64,000 nucleotides of DNA from Haloplanus salinus (GTDB lineage: Archaea > Halobacteriota > Halobacteria > Halobacteriales > Haloferacaceae), in contig NZ_QPHM01000001.1 of the NCBI RefSeq assembly GCF_003336245.1, positions 2,236,113-2,300,112 on the forward strand, written 5' to 3'. The notes below the pieces were generated by a model. That model saw only the letters and a list, made by a program, of their open reading frames with translations. It was not told the DNA's origin and ran no database searches. This document shows, piece by piece, positions 28,638 to 36,926 of this stretch. The position numbers and the translations under genes are program-made. Position 1 is the first letter of the stretch; the number at the start of each line of letters is the position of its first letter.

Positions 28638-28874
28638 TACACGCCCCCGTCTCGCCGCTCGGTGGCGGTCGTTCCGTACATACCACGTCCCGCGGCGGCG
28701 AGGGTAATGAATCCCCAGACTGATGGCTTCGGTTGTGAGTGCCGCGACTCGTCGACCCGCGGTGAACGATCCGGGACGAAACCCAACCGGAACGCCGCGT
28801 TTCGTAAATACAAATAATTTCAGAATAGACGAGAAGAAACTGATTGTGCTTACAAACTTCGCTTTCGCCACCCT

Positions 28875-28886
28875 AGCTTTATTCTC
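28875..28886 (+). promoter_or_regulatory. TATA box of sufB
   Basis: AGCTTTATTCTC lies 22-33 bases before the sufB ATG, consistent with a leaderless mRNA. The 270-base gap from 28638 holds this promoter and AT-rich DNA (AAATACAAATAATTTC at 28805). I see no gene in it. Confidence 0.55.
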
Positions 28887-28907
28887 CTGCACCCGAAAAC
28901 ACGACCG

Positions 28908-30338
28908 ATGAGCTCGGATCAAGATCACCTGAGAGAGACCGACACGGAAGCCCGATTCGAATTCAAGAAGAAAGAGCGCTCTTCGTTCCAGGCGGAGAAG
29001 GGCCTCACCGAGGAGACGATCCGCGTCATCTCGGAGGACAAGGGCGAACCCGAGTGGATGCTGAACCGGCGGCTTCGGGCGCTCGAACAGTTCCAGGAGA
29101 TGCCGATGCCGACCGACTGGCCCGGCCAGCCCGACCTCTCCGAAGTCGACGTCAACGAGATCATCCCGTATATCCGGCCGGACGTCGAGACCCGCGAGAG
29201 CGTCGACGACTGGACGGACCTGCCCGACGACATCAAGGACACGTTCGACAAGCTGGGGATCCCGGAGGCCGAGAAAAACGCCCTCTCGGGAGTCGGCGCC
29301 CAGTACGAGTCCGAAGTCGTCTACCAGAACATGCAGGAGCGCTGGGAGGAGAAAGGCGTCATCTTCTGTAACATGGACGAGGCCGTCCAGGAACACGAAG
29401 AGATCGTCCGCGAGCACTTCATGACGAAGTGTGTGCCGCCGAGTGACAACAAGTTCGCGGCGCTGCACGGCGCCATCTGGTCGGGGGGGTCGTTCGTCTA
29501 CGTGCCCGAGGACACCACCGTCGAGATGCCCGTGCAGGCGTACTTCCGGATGAACTCCGAGGGGATGGGCCAGTTCGAGCACACGCTCATCGTCGCCGAG
29601 GAGAACTCGGAAGTCCACTACATCGAGGGCTGCAGCGCGCCGAAATACTCCGCGTTCAACCTCCACTCCGGCGGCGTCGAGGTGTTCGTCGGCGAGGACG
29701 CTCACGTCCAGTATTCGACCGTGCAGAACTGGTCGAAAAACACCTACAACCTGAACACGAAGCGCGCGCTCGTCGAGGAGGACGGGCGGATGGAGTGGAT
29801 TTCGGGATCGATGGGGTCGAAGGCGACGATGCTGTACCCCTCGACGGTGCTGAAAGGCCCGGGCGCCTCGGACAACCACATCACGATCGCCTTCGCGGGC
29901 GAGGGACAGGACATCGACACGGGAGCGAAGGTGTACCACAACGCCCCGAGCACGAAATCGACCATCGAGTCCAAGTCCATCAGCAAGGACGGTGGGCGGA
30001 CGAACTACCGCGGTCTGGTCCACATCGCGGACGGCGCGGCGGACTCCTCGACGTCGGTCGAGTGTGACGCGCTGATGTTCGACAACGAGTCGACCAGCGA
30101 CACCATGCCGTACATGGAGATCAACGAGTCGACGGTGGACGTGGCCCACGAGGCGACGGTGGGGAAGATCGGCGACGAGGACGTGTTCTACCTCCAGTCG
30201 CGGGGACTGGACGACGACGACGCCAAGCAGATGATCGTCTCGGGCTTCATCGAGCCGATCACGGAGGAACTGCCGATCGAGTACGCGGTGGAACTCAACC
30301 GCCTCGTCGAACTCGAGATGGAAGGGAGTCTCGGATAA
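28908..30338 (+). CDS. sufB: Fe-S cluster assembly scaffold protein SufB
   Basis: 476 residues, the normal SufB length. Conserved stretches: GVIFCNMDEAVQEHEEIVREHF, LHGAIWSGGSFVYVPEDTTVEMPVQAYFRMNSEGMGQFEHTLIVAEENSEVHYIEGCSAP, the beta-helix region and FYLQSRGLDDDDAKQMIVSGFIEPI. SufB builds Fe-S clusters with SufC and SufD. Haloarchaea usually carry sufCBD together; here neither sufC nor sufD is adjacent. It has its own promoter, and the opposite-strand FAH gene lies upstream, so this may be a second or relocated copy. Confidence 0.96.
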   Translation: MSSDQDHLRETDTEARFEFKKKERSSFQAEKGLTEETIRVISEDKGEPEWMLNRRLRALEQFQEMPMPTDWPGQPDLSEVDVNEIIPYIRPDVETRESVDDWTDLPDDIKDTFDKLGIPEAEKNALSGVGAQYESEVVYQNMQERWEEKGVIFCNMDEAVQEHEEIVREHFMTKCVPPSDNKFAALHGAIWSGGSFVYVPEDTTVEMPVQAYFRMNSEGMGQFEHTLIVAEENSEVHYIEGCSAPKYSAFNLHSGGVEVFVGEDAHVQYSTVQNWSKNTYNLNTKRALVEEDGRMEWISGSMGSKATMLYPSTVLKGPGASDNHITIAFAGEGQDIDTGAKVYHNAPSTKSTIESKSISKDGGRTNYRGLVHIADGAADSSTSVECDALMFDNESTSDTMPYMEINESTVDVAHEATVGKIGDEDVFYLQSRGLDDDDAKQMIVSGFIEPITEELPIEYAVELNRLVELEMEGSLG

Positions 30339-30535
30339 GTGGTATGCCGACCCGTACGCACCGTGGCGCGCACGTGTCACGGCGGTTCGTGACCGTCTCC
30401 GGCGACGGTCGCGGGGACGTTCAGGCCCGTCCCGACTGCACGGCCAGGGATCGTATCGGCGAGGAAATGCACGCTCGTGCGGAGTCGGACTGAGCCGGAT
30501 TACGACGGGGTCCCCCCGACCCCGCATCATCAAAG

Positions 30536-30925
30536 ATGCCCATCGAACTGCTACGCTGTTACGACTGTGGGAACGAGTACGGACACATCGGGACGGCGCC
30601 CCATCCGGGCCGGTGCCCCGCCTGTGGCTCGATGTGTGTCCCGCCCGCCGGTGCGCTCACCGTCGTCGACCGTCCGTTCTGGCGGAGTGCGAACGGGTTA
30701 TCGAAAGCCCGGATTCGTGCCGTCGATGCACACGAGCGTCAGTTCGTGTGGGAGGTCGCCGCCAGGGGCTCTCGGGGAACGTTGGTGGCCGTCGAGGTCG
30801 ACGGGGTCCGGATCGACGCCCGAGGGAGCGACCGGCTCACACCCTTGCCTGCGGCTATCGAGGGCGCGGTCGGCGAACTGGGAGTCAGCGACGTCGAGAC
30901 TAGTCGACTCGGGCAGCCGGAGTGA
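30536..30925 (+). CDS. Small zinc-ribbon protein
   Basis: 129 residues. The N-terminus carries two CxxC pairs, LLRCYDCGNEYG and GRCPACGSMC, a rubredoxin-like zinc ribbon. The remainder (FVWEVAARGSRGTLVAVEVDGVRIDARG) is a small beta domain I do not recognise. Found between sufB and tRNA-Glu. No function assigned. Confidence 0.7.
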   Translation: MPIELLRCYDCGNEYGHIGTAPHPGRCPACGSMCVPPAGALTVVDRPFWRSANGLSKARIRAVDAHERQFVWEVAARGSRGTLVAVEVDGVRIDARGSDRLTPLPAAIEGAVGELGVSDVETSRLGQPE

Positions 30926-30938
30926 GACGTTCGAAAAA

Positions 30939-31013
30939 TGCTCCGACAGGGATTCGAACCCTGGTCATTGCCGTGAGAGGGCAATATGATTGGCCGGACT
31001 ACACTATCGGAGC
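30939..31013 (-). tRNA. tRNA-Glu (anticodon CTC)
   Basis: A complete cloverleaf on the minus strand. The acceptor GCTCCGA (31013-31007) pairs with TCGGAGC (30946-30940), with discriminator A at 30939. The D-loop has GTCCGGCC. The anticodon stem TTGCC/GGCAA encloses loop CTCTCAC with anticodon CTC at 30977-30975. The T-arm is AGGGTTCGAATCCCT. CCA is not encoded. A TTAAAG TATA-like box lies near 31037. Base composition falls sharply on the right of this gene, so it may mark an integration boundary. Confidence 0.93.
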
Positions 31014-31521
31014 TATCTGGCCCTGCGGGCCATCTCTTTAAGTGCAAGCCGTCTTTCTCGGCGTTCGCATCAGATTCGACGGACTGTGCGTATATAAACT
31101 CTGCTTTTTTGCACCGACAGCAACTTCGACTCGTCGGACGATTTCGGCTTGCTATCAGACAGACTCAACGGAAGGTGGGTGTATTCCACCAGCACACTCC
31201 CTCTACCTCTATTGCACACTAAAACACTTGCCGGAACCCACCCCTAATCTACCCCGTCTCAACTTGTAACTGCCATTGTAAATAGACTCGCCGGACTACT
31301 TACCATAGACTACGTAAGATGGAGAGTGGTCGCTTCTCAACCAGTATAGGAAAACACAATCTAACTACCTATACTACTACTGTATCTCTACCCCCCGCAC
31401 GCGAGGCTACACAGTGCGGTCAACAGGAGAATTACAACCGCTCTTTAGAGCGCCAGCTACTTAAGCTAAGCGTATAATCTCTATAAGTTATTACTATGCT
31501 ATATTAACGCAGAGCCGAAGG
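31014..31521. other. AT-rich intergenic spacer at the chromosome/element junction
   Basis: 508 bases without a convincing gene; short frames here lack haloarchaeal codon bias. Bases 31322-31366 resemble 52790-52834, another non-coding stretch, in about 37 of 45 positions and share the exact core CGCTTCTCAA. A Cys-rich or structured RNA gene was not found. Confidence 0.6.
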
Positions 31522-31833
31522 CTACCGGAAATTGTCGGCGCTCAGTCCCGCACCGAGAAGTTCATCGAGGGAAGGACCGCGGTAAACGATCTCGTGGGAC
31601 TCCGGGCTCGCATCGTCGCTGTTCTCCTTCTGCTCCGTCTCCTGCGTCGGCTCCGTATCCTCGATCAGCCGAGAAGCCCGCTCAAAGCCGAGGGCGGCCT
31701 CTGCCTTCTGGTGGAGACGCTTTGCGGCGCTCTCATCGGGGTATCGGAAGCGGTCGCCCTCAATGGCCTTTGAGGTGAGTTCCATCAGCACGATCAGCTC
31801 CCGAGTTCCAAGCTCGACGGTGTGCATCGGCAT
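31522..31833 (-). CDS. Hypothetical small acidic protein
   Basis: 103 residues. The first 60 are mostly helical (MHTVELGTRELIVLMELTSKAIEGDRFRYPDESAAKRLHQKAEAALGFERASRLIED). The tail is Glu/Asp/Ser-rich and ends SLDELLGAGLSADNFR. A TATA-like TACTTAAATACTG at 31853-31866, flanked by two CGCTGATTC copies, would give a nearly leaderless transcript. It resembles the small genes of the element further right. Function unknown. Confidence 0.65.
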   Translation of the reverse strand: MPMHTVELGTRELIVLMELTSKAIEGDRFRYPDESAAKRLHQKAEAALGFERASRLIEDTEPTQETEQKENSDDASPESHEIVYRGPSLDELLGAGLSADNFR

Positions 31834-31898
31834 TACCAGAGAAGACGCTGATTCAGTATTTAAGTACGCCGCTGATTCTTTTTTCTGAGCTTCTACTC

Positions 31899-33536
31899 TC
31901 AGTCACTACTGTCTGGAACTGTCTCAATCTTGTATTCTCCTACCCGTGACGCTGACCAAGAGAGCTGTTCGGTCAGAAGGGCCTCAAGTCCGTCTGCAAA
32001 CCGTGTTCCAATTCGGGGTGGAACGGTTATTGATAGCTCCTCATCGCCCTCAGCGTGGTGTACACACCAAGTTGTAACAAATTGGCGGGCGTGAGGTTCG
32101 TAATGGTAGAGGTAAGTTGGAGGTAGATGCTCCGTCTCAGTTGACTTCCTAAGCGGTGCCCCAAGCGTGTAAAGTACCCTCCCAAGAGCGGTACCATTCT
32201 CGGAAATCCTAATTTCCGTTTGACGCTTCGAATCGCCTTCCCGGATAACATTATACGAAATGCCAAGATCATTGGCAATCTCTTTGAAGTGCATTCGCTG
32301 TTTTGAAGAGCTAATTCCGAAGTCAGGATAATATGTATCACGTATTCTTCCGCGTGCGTGTACCCACGCGACTAATGACGTAAGCCCAAGCGCAACGTCG
32401 CTCTCTGTTTTAGGCGTTATCCAACCGTACTCAATGGCATTTTCAAGTCCGTTTTGGACGTATGGTTTACTACCGCGACGCCAGCTCTGAATTGTTGACT
32501 TTTGAATGTCAGTCTCATAAGCGAGTTTGCTCTGTGACTCGTCCCGATTGATTAGTTGTCTATACAACTGAAGGTATTGGAATCCACTGGGGTTCTGACC
32601 CTCTCGGTATGTTGAGGCAAAAGCTCGTTCAGTTGGTGGAGTGAGTGACCCGAAGGCAACCTGAGTCGCCAGCGCTGTCCGGATCGGCTCTTTTTTAGCA
32701 AGGTCTCGCACCGACTCTGAGGAGATCCAGATCCCATTTTGCTCTCCGATTGTTGCCGTCCCCGGTGTTACGGACTCAATCAGACTTTTTAATTTGTGGC
32801 AGAACTTCTTGGATTTAAGCGCGTGTAGATATGTGCGAGCGGTTCTATCCGTAATGAGATCCCGTCCACGATTTAGGATGTACACACGCAAGAAATCGCG
32901 CTGGTGCTCTTCACCGATTGCAGACACATAATCTGGTACGGTGAGATTCTTGTTTTCCGCTTTGATACCCGTCGGTACCCCAAGGACAGATAATACTCGA
33001 CCAAATACTGAAGCCGACTCGCTTGGGATAATTACCTGACTGCGTTCAGGTCTGTCATCAATTCTATATGACAAATTCATCCATCGTAAAAGTCGATCAA
33101 TCGTTGATAAGGTAACAGAACCGTCTACTGAGAAGTGAGGGACAAATGAGCGTTTGTCAATCCCACCGCCCGAGAAAATCCAGGCAACCAGTTGATTGAG
33201 GGCTCTAAATTGCTCCGAGGTCGATTCCACATCTATCCATCCCTTTTGAGAGGCCTCACGGACCCCTTTTAGTACCGTGGGCGTCTTGCCTTCAGACAAC
33301 CACCCACGGAGGGCACTCGCTGGCCGACCGACCCTTCGAGCGATTTCTGCGCGCGCCATATTTGGATTACTCTCACGAAGAGAGACAGCCTCGCGGTACT
33401 GACTAACAGTCTCCCATCCATTGTCGTAAGTCCCTGCTAACTCCTGTTCTGAGATGAACTTTTGGACCACAATATGTGGCAGAATGGTGTACGTGTTTAG
33501 ATGAATTGCGGTTGTGACAGTGATCAGACAGCACAC
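31899..33536 (-). CDS. Duplicated helix-turn-helix protein, possibly homing-endonuclease-derived
   Basis: Up to 545 residues; the true start is uncertain because the first 40 residues look unlike coding sequence. Two copies of one layout follow each other. Each has an HTH (REAVSLRESNPNMARAEIARRVGRPASALRGWLSEG; SKLAYETDIQKSTIQSWRRGSKP), then a GWIDVES/GWITPKT loop, an LVAWIFSGGGI/LVAWVHARGRI strand, and GRVLSVLGVPTG/GRVLYTLGAPLR. The LVAW and GRVL patterns recall haloarchaeal LAGLIDADG-like proteins, but no clear catalytic Asp pair is visible. It is much AT-richer than the chromosome and sits head-to-head with the S-layer gene. Confidence 0.6.
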   Translation of the reverse strand: MCCLITVTTAIHLNTYTILPHIVVQKFISEQELAGTYDNGWETVSQYREAVSLRESNPNMARAEIARRVGRPASALRGWLSEGKTPTVLKGVREASQKGWIDVESTSEQFRALNQLVAWIFSGGGIDKRSFVPHFSVDGSVTLSTIDRLLRWMNLSYRIDDRPERSQVIIPSESASVFGRVLSVLGVPTGIKAENKNLTVPDYVSAIGEEHQRDFLRVYILNRGRDLITDRTARTYLHALKSKKFCHKLKSLIESVTPGTATIGEQNGIWISSESVRDLAKKEPIRTALATQVAFGSLTPPTERAFASTYREGQNPSGFQYLQLYRQLINRDESQSKLAYETDIQKSTIQSWRRGSKPYVQNGLENAIEYGWITPKTESDVALGLTSLVAWVHARGRIRDTYYPDFGISSSKQRMHFKEIANDLGISYNVIREGDSKRQTEIRISENGTALGRVLYTLGAPLRKSTETEHLPPTYLYHYEPHARQFVTTWCVHHAEGDEELSITVPPRIGTRFADGLEALLTEQLSWSASRVGEYKIETVPDSSD

Positions 33537-33547
33537 TGAACACAGAA

Positions 33548-33562
33548 AGCATTTATACCATC
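33548..33562 (+). promoter_or_regulatory. Promoter between the duplicated HTH gene and the S-layer gene
   Basis: AGCATTTATACCATC contains a TTTATA box. Read on plus it gives a leader of about 90 bases for the S-layer gene. Read on minus (GGTATAAATGC) it could serve the divergent HTH gene. Confidence 0.55.
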
Positions 33563-33668
33563 CGTCTCACCATCCTAATGCCCCTACCCGCGGAGGGCAT
33601 CAGGCCTTTCCGCAAACTCGGTATGAAAGTTCGCAACTGGATTACCACTGCGAAACACAACGCAAAAA

Positions 33669-36662
33669 ATGTCAGACTATAACAAGAAAATCCGCGCGGT
33701 CATCCTTGCGGCGCTTATGGTGTTCAGCGTCTTCGCTGGCACTGTGGCGCTCTCGGGGACGGCTGCGGCGGCGGACTACGCTTCTACTGGAAGCGTTAGT
33801 TCAACGAACGTTGCGAATACAACAGTAGCGCACGACATTGTAATTAATGTCACTGCCGATCAGAATAATGCCGATGAGGACGTTGAGCTGACGACTGCGC
33901 TCAACTCTGCTTCGGGTACTGCCCCATCAGTCACTGATGTTAGTGATGTCACCGTCACTAACAATACCGGTGACACTGTATCCTCGCAGACGTCCAACAG
34001 CGCACCGCAGATCGAATTCGATACCACGACCACTTCCGGGAGTGGTAACGAATATGAGGTCGCTGCGACGGTGACCATTGATTACAGCTCCGTCACTGGT
34101 GACGGTACTGTGGACGTCCAGATGGTCAACACGAGTGCGGGAACCAGCACCATCGGTACTGTCACGGTTAGCACTACCGAGAATCGCGCGGGTCCGAACG
34201 GTGTCGTTGGCAACTTCGACACTGAAGACGGCGAGGGCCAGATTCTCGCCGGCGCCACCGTCTACCAGGGCGAGTCCGGTCTCTCCCTGGGTGGTTCGCT
34301 CCAGGGCGAATCCCTCGTGAAGACGGCGGGTAACGCAGAGGGCGTCCCGCTCGAACTGCCCGACATCCCGCAGAACCAGGCAACCGGTCGCTACACGACC
34401 GACGGCGCCTCCGGTTCCCCGGGCGTGACGGTCACGACCCCGCGTGTCACCACGCTGGACGTGGTCAACACGAACGGTGAGGACATCGCCGGCGGCTCCG
34501 TCGCCGAAGGTGTCTCCGGTCAGAGCGGCTCCGGTAACCTCGCGGTTGTCGGCGCCTGGAACTACGAGGAAGCCGAGAACCTCGAACTGACCGTGGAAGA
34601 CGACTCCGGTCTCGACGTGACCGGTGACGTCACCTCCGACGCCGTCAAGACGTCGGGTGACACGTCGTCCTCCACGACGAACAACGGCGCCAGCCTCAGC
34701 AACAACGAGGTCAGCTACGACCTCGACCTCGCGGACACGGGTACGGGAACGTACACCATCGAACTCGCCGGCACGGACGACCTCGACTTCGGTGAGGCCG
34801 CCCAATCCACGACCATCACGGTCACCGGTGACGACGACGCGAACATCGAACTCGACTCGGACGACGTCACGCGCGGTGAGGACGTCCGCTTCGAGATTCA
34901 GGGTTCGGACGCTGGCGACCAGCACACGGTCCTGATCGAGTCCGACGACTTCCGTGACGGCGCCACCGTCTCGAACGCCCAGCGGATCTTCCGACTGGTC
35001 GGTGACACCGACGAAGTCGGTATCGTCTCGAACGGGGACTCCAACGTGACCGAGCGTGGCACGTCGATCCCGAGCGGTGAGACGATCGATTACGCGTACG
35101 CGAACATCACGATCGACGACGACACCGGCGTCGGCGTCGGTCAGATCGAAACGCAGTACCTCGACGACTCGGACGTGGACGTCTACCTGTACGATCAGGG
35201 CTACGGCGTCCCGTTCAACCCCGACAGCTCGCAGTCGACCGACAACGAGTCGGACGACGTGACCCTGACCATCGAGCAGGGTGACATCTCCATCGAATCG
35301 CCCGGCAACACGTACGTTGTCGGCAGCGAAGTGGACGTCAACGGGACGGCCTCCGAAGGTATCGACGAGGTCGCCTTCTACGTCCGCCGACAGAACGACT
35401 ACCAGCTCCTCCAGATCGACGGCCAGAACACGCTGACCGTCGACGCTGACGGCACCTTCGACGAGGACGACGTCGTTCTCTCGCAGGGCAACAGCCCCGG
35501 TAACAACGAACTGTCCCAGCCCGGCACCTACCGTCTCGGTGTCGTCGACGCTGACGGTCTCGGCTCCGGTGCCCTGCCGAGCACCATCAGCACGTCGGAC
35601 TTCAACACGAACACGAGTACGCAGCAGTCGCTGCGCGTGCTCGACACTGAACTCGACGCGACGTTCAGCGCCGTCGGTGGCCAGATCGCCGTCGAGGACA
35701 ACGAAGTCAACGTCTCCGGCAGCGCGTTCGGTGCGCAGCAGGTGACGGTCGTCTTCGTCGGTGAGCGTGGGAACACGGCGTTCCACACGATCAGCGTCGA
35801 CGACGACAACACGTTCGACGACGACGACCTCACGGTCTCTGAGGATATCGGCAGCTACGGCAGCGGTCTCGCAGAGGGCGAGATCAGTGCCCACGTGCTG
35901 ATCCCCGGCCGTGACGGCCAGTTCGGTGCCGGTAGCTTCGATGCTGCCTCTCCGACGGGATCGGCCTACACCGGCCCCGCGAATCCCAACAACCTTGAGG
36001 ACTTCATCAGCTCGCTCGACAACGACAACTCGGGACTGACCGGTCAGCAGGTCCGTTCGCGCATCGTCGATGCGACGACCGAGGAAGTCGCGTCCGACGA
36101 CCGAATGGTCACCTCGCGCTTCCGCTTCGCGGACGCGCAGACGACCATCGACACGGTCTACCCCGAAGGCTCTGAGGCCTCTGGCGTCAACCCGGTCGGC
36201 GTGGACGACACGCTGGTCGCGGAAGGCGGCACGAACCTCCGGCCGGACGACAACTCGATCACCGTGGAACTCCTGACGGAGGACGGTGACTCGGTCGCAC
36301 TGACGACGACCGAGGAATGGTCCTTCGACGGGACGTACAACGTGTCGCTCGAACTCGAGGACGTGCAGACGGGCACGTACACCCTCGAAGCCGACGACTC
36401 CTACAACACGGACATCGTGTCGGTCGAAATCGTCCAGAGCGTCCAGACGGCAACGCCGGAACCGACGGCGACGCCGGAGCCGACTCCGACGGAGACGCCG
36501 GAGCCGACGCCGGAGCCGACGCCGGAACCGACGCCGGAACCGACGGACACGGCGACGGCCACGCCGACGCCCACTGAGGGTGGCGGTCCTGGCTTCGGTG
36601 CCATCATCGCCGTCATCGCGCTCATCGCGGCCGCACTGCTGGCCGTCCGGCGCGACAACTAA
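33669..36662 (+). CDS. csg: S-layer glycoprotein with PGF-CTERM tail
   Basis: 997 residues. Signal peptide MSDYNKKIRAVILAALMVFSVFAGTVALSGTAAAA. The canonical S-layer sequence begins at about residue 171 (ENRAGPNGVVGNFD, then ATVYQGESGLSLGG). Many Thr/Ser-rich immunoglobulin-like domains and several N-glycosylation sequons (NTT, NVT, NGT) follow. The tail has PEPTPEPTPEP repeats and GGGPGFGAIIAVIALIAAALLAVRRDN, the PGF-CTERM signal for archaeosortase A. Residues about 36-170 are Thr/Ser-rich and encoded by visibly AT-richer DNA than the rest, so they look like an inserted domain. It forms the cell-surface lattice. Confidence 0.93.
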   Translation: MSDYNKKIRAVILAALMVFSVFAGTVALSGTAAAADYASTGSVSSTNVANTTVAHDIVINVTADQNNADEDVELTTALNSASGTAPSVTDVSDVTVTNNTGDTVSSQTSNSAPQIEFDTTTTSGSGNEYEVAATVTIDYSSVTGDGTVDVQMVNTSAGTSTIGTVTVSTTENRAGPNGVVGNFDTEDGEGQILAGATVYQGESGLSLGGSLQGESLVKTAGNAEGVPLELPDIPQNQATGRYTTDGASGSPGVTVTTPRVTTLDVVNTNGEDIAGGSVAEGVSGQSGSGNLAVVGAWNYEEAENLELTVEDDSGLDVTGDVTSDAVKTSGDTSSSTTNNGASLSNNEVSYDLDLADTGTGTYTIELAGTDDLDFGEAAQSTTITVTGDDDANIELDSDDVTRGEDVRFEIQGSDAGDQHTVLIESDDFRDGATVSNAQRIFRLVGDTDEVGIVSNGDSNVTERGTSIPSGETIDYAYANITIDDDTGVGVGQIETQYLDDSDVDVYLYDQGYGVPFNPDSSQSTDNESDDVTLTIEQGDISIESPGNTYVVGSEVDVNGTASEGIDEVAFYVRRQNDYQLLQIDGQNTLTVDADGTFDEDDVVLSQGNSPGNNELSQPGTYRLGVVDADGLGSGALPSTISTSDFNTNTSTQQSLRVLDTELDATFSAVGGQIAVEDNEVNVSGSAFGAQQVTVVFVGERGNTAFHTISVDDDNTFDDDDLTVSEDIGSYGSGLAEGEISAHVLIPGRDGQFGAGSFDAASPTGSAYTGPANPNNLEDFISSLDNDNSGLTGQQVRSRIVDATTEEVASDDRMVTSRFRFADAQTTIDTVYPEGSEASGVNPVGVDDTLVAEGGTNLRPDDNSITVELLTEDGDSVALTTTEEWSFDGTYNVSLELEDVQTGTYTLEADDSYNTDIVSVEIVQSVQTATPEPTATPEPTPTETPEPTPEPTPEPTPEPTDTATATPTPTEGGGPGFGAIIAVIALIAAALLAVRRDN

Positions 36663-36678
36663 GCGACTGAACCACGAC

Positions 36679-36717
36679 TGACCGCCGAAAGCGGTCATCC
36701 GATGCGGATTCTTTTAT
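36679..36717 (+). terminator. Transcription terminator of csg
   Basis: TGACCGC-CGAAA-GCGGTCA forms a 7-bp hairpin. A second small hairpin, ATCCG-ATG-CGGAT, follows and ends in TCTTTTATT. It starts 17 bases after the csg stop. Confidence 0.6.
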
Positions 36718-36926
36718 TGGCGCTACTTGTGGAGTGACAACTGTCTCTGCCTCTCGGGTACTTCTCAGTCGGGTCGACAAGCGTAATCTGCTTCAGCCTC
36801 ACTGCTGCCTTTTTACATCAACTGACCAGCCCGCCTGCCGGAGAGTCACTGCGTGTTTTTCCGCCTCGGGACGAGTGGGAAACTCAGCCACCGTGCTACC
36901 TGATCCCGCCCGTACAACGCAGTACG
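36718..36926. other. Spacer between csg and polB
   Basis: About 210 bases between two convergent genes. I see no gene, RNA or repeat in it apart from the csg terminator on its left. One end of the replicon-like element could lie here, but no boundary sequence is visible. Confidence 0.4.

Noticed and set aside
28723-28911. 62-residue frame before sufB
   Set aside because: Runs through the sufB promoter region, has poor codon bias and ends at the sufB start.
30344-30493. 49-residue frame after sufB (MPTRTHRGAHVSRRF...)
   Set aside because: Arg/His/Ala-rich without acidic bias and no promoter or family pattern; probably chance.
31042-31269. Short plus-strand frames in the AT-rich spacer after the tRNA
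   Set aside because: Cys/Phe/Leu-rich composition unlike haloarchaeal proteins and no start signal.
33927-36698. 923-codon open frame opposite the S-layer gene
   Set aside because: Antisense shadow; the S-layer gene has signal peptide, domains and PGF-CTERM tail.
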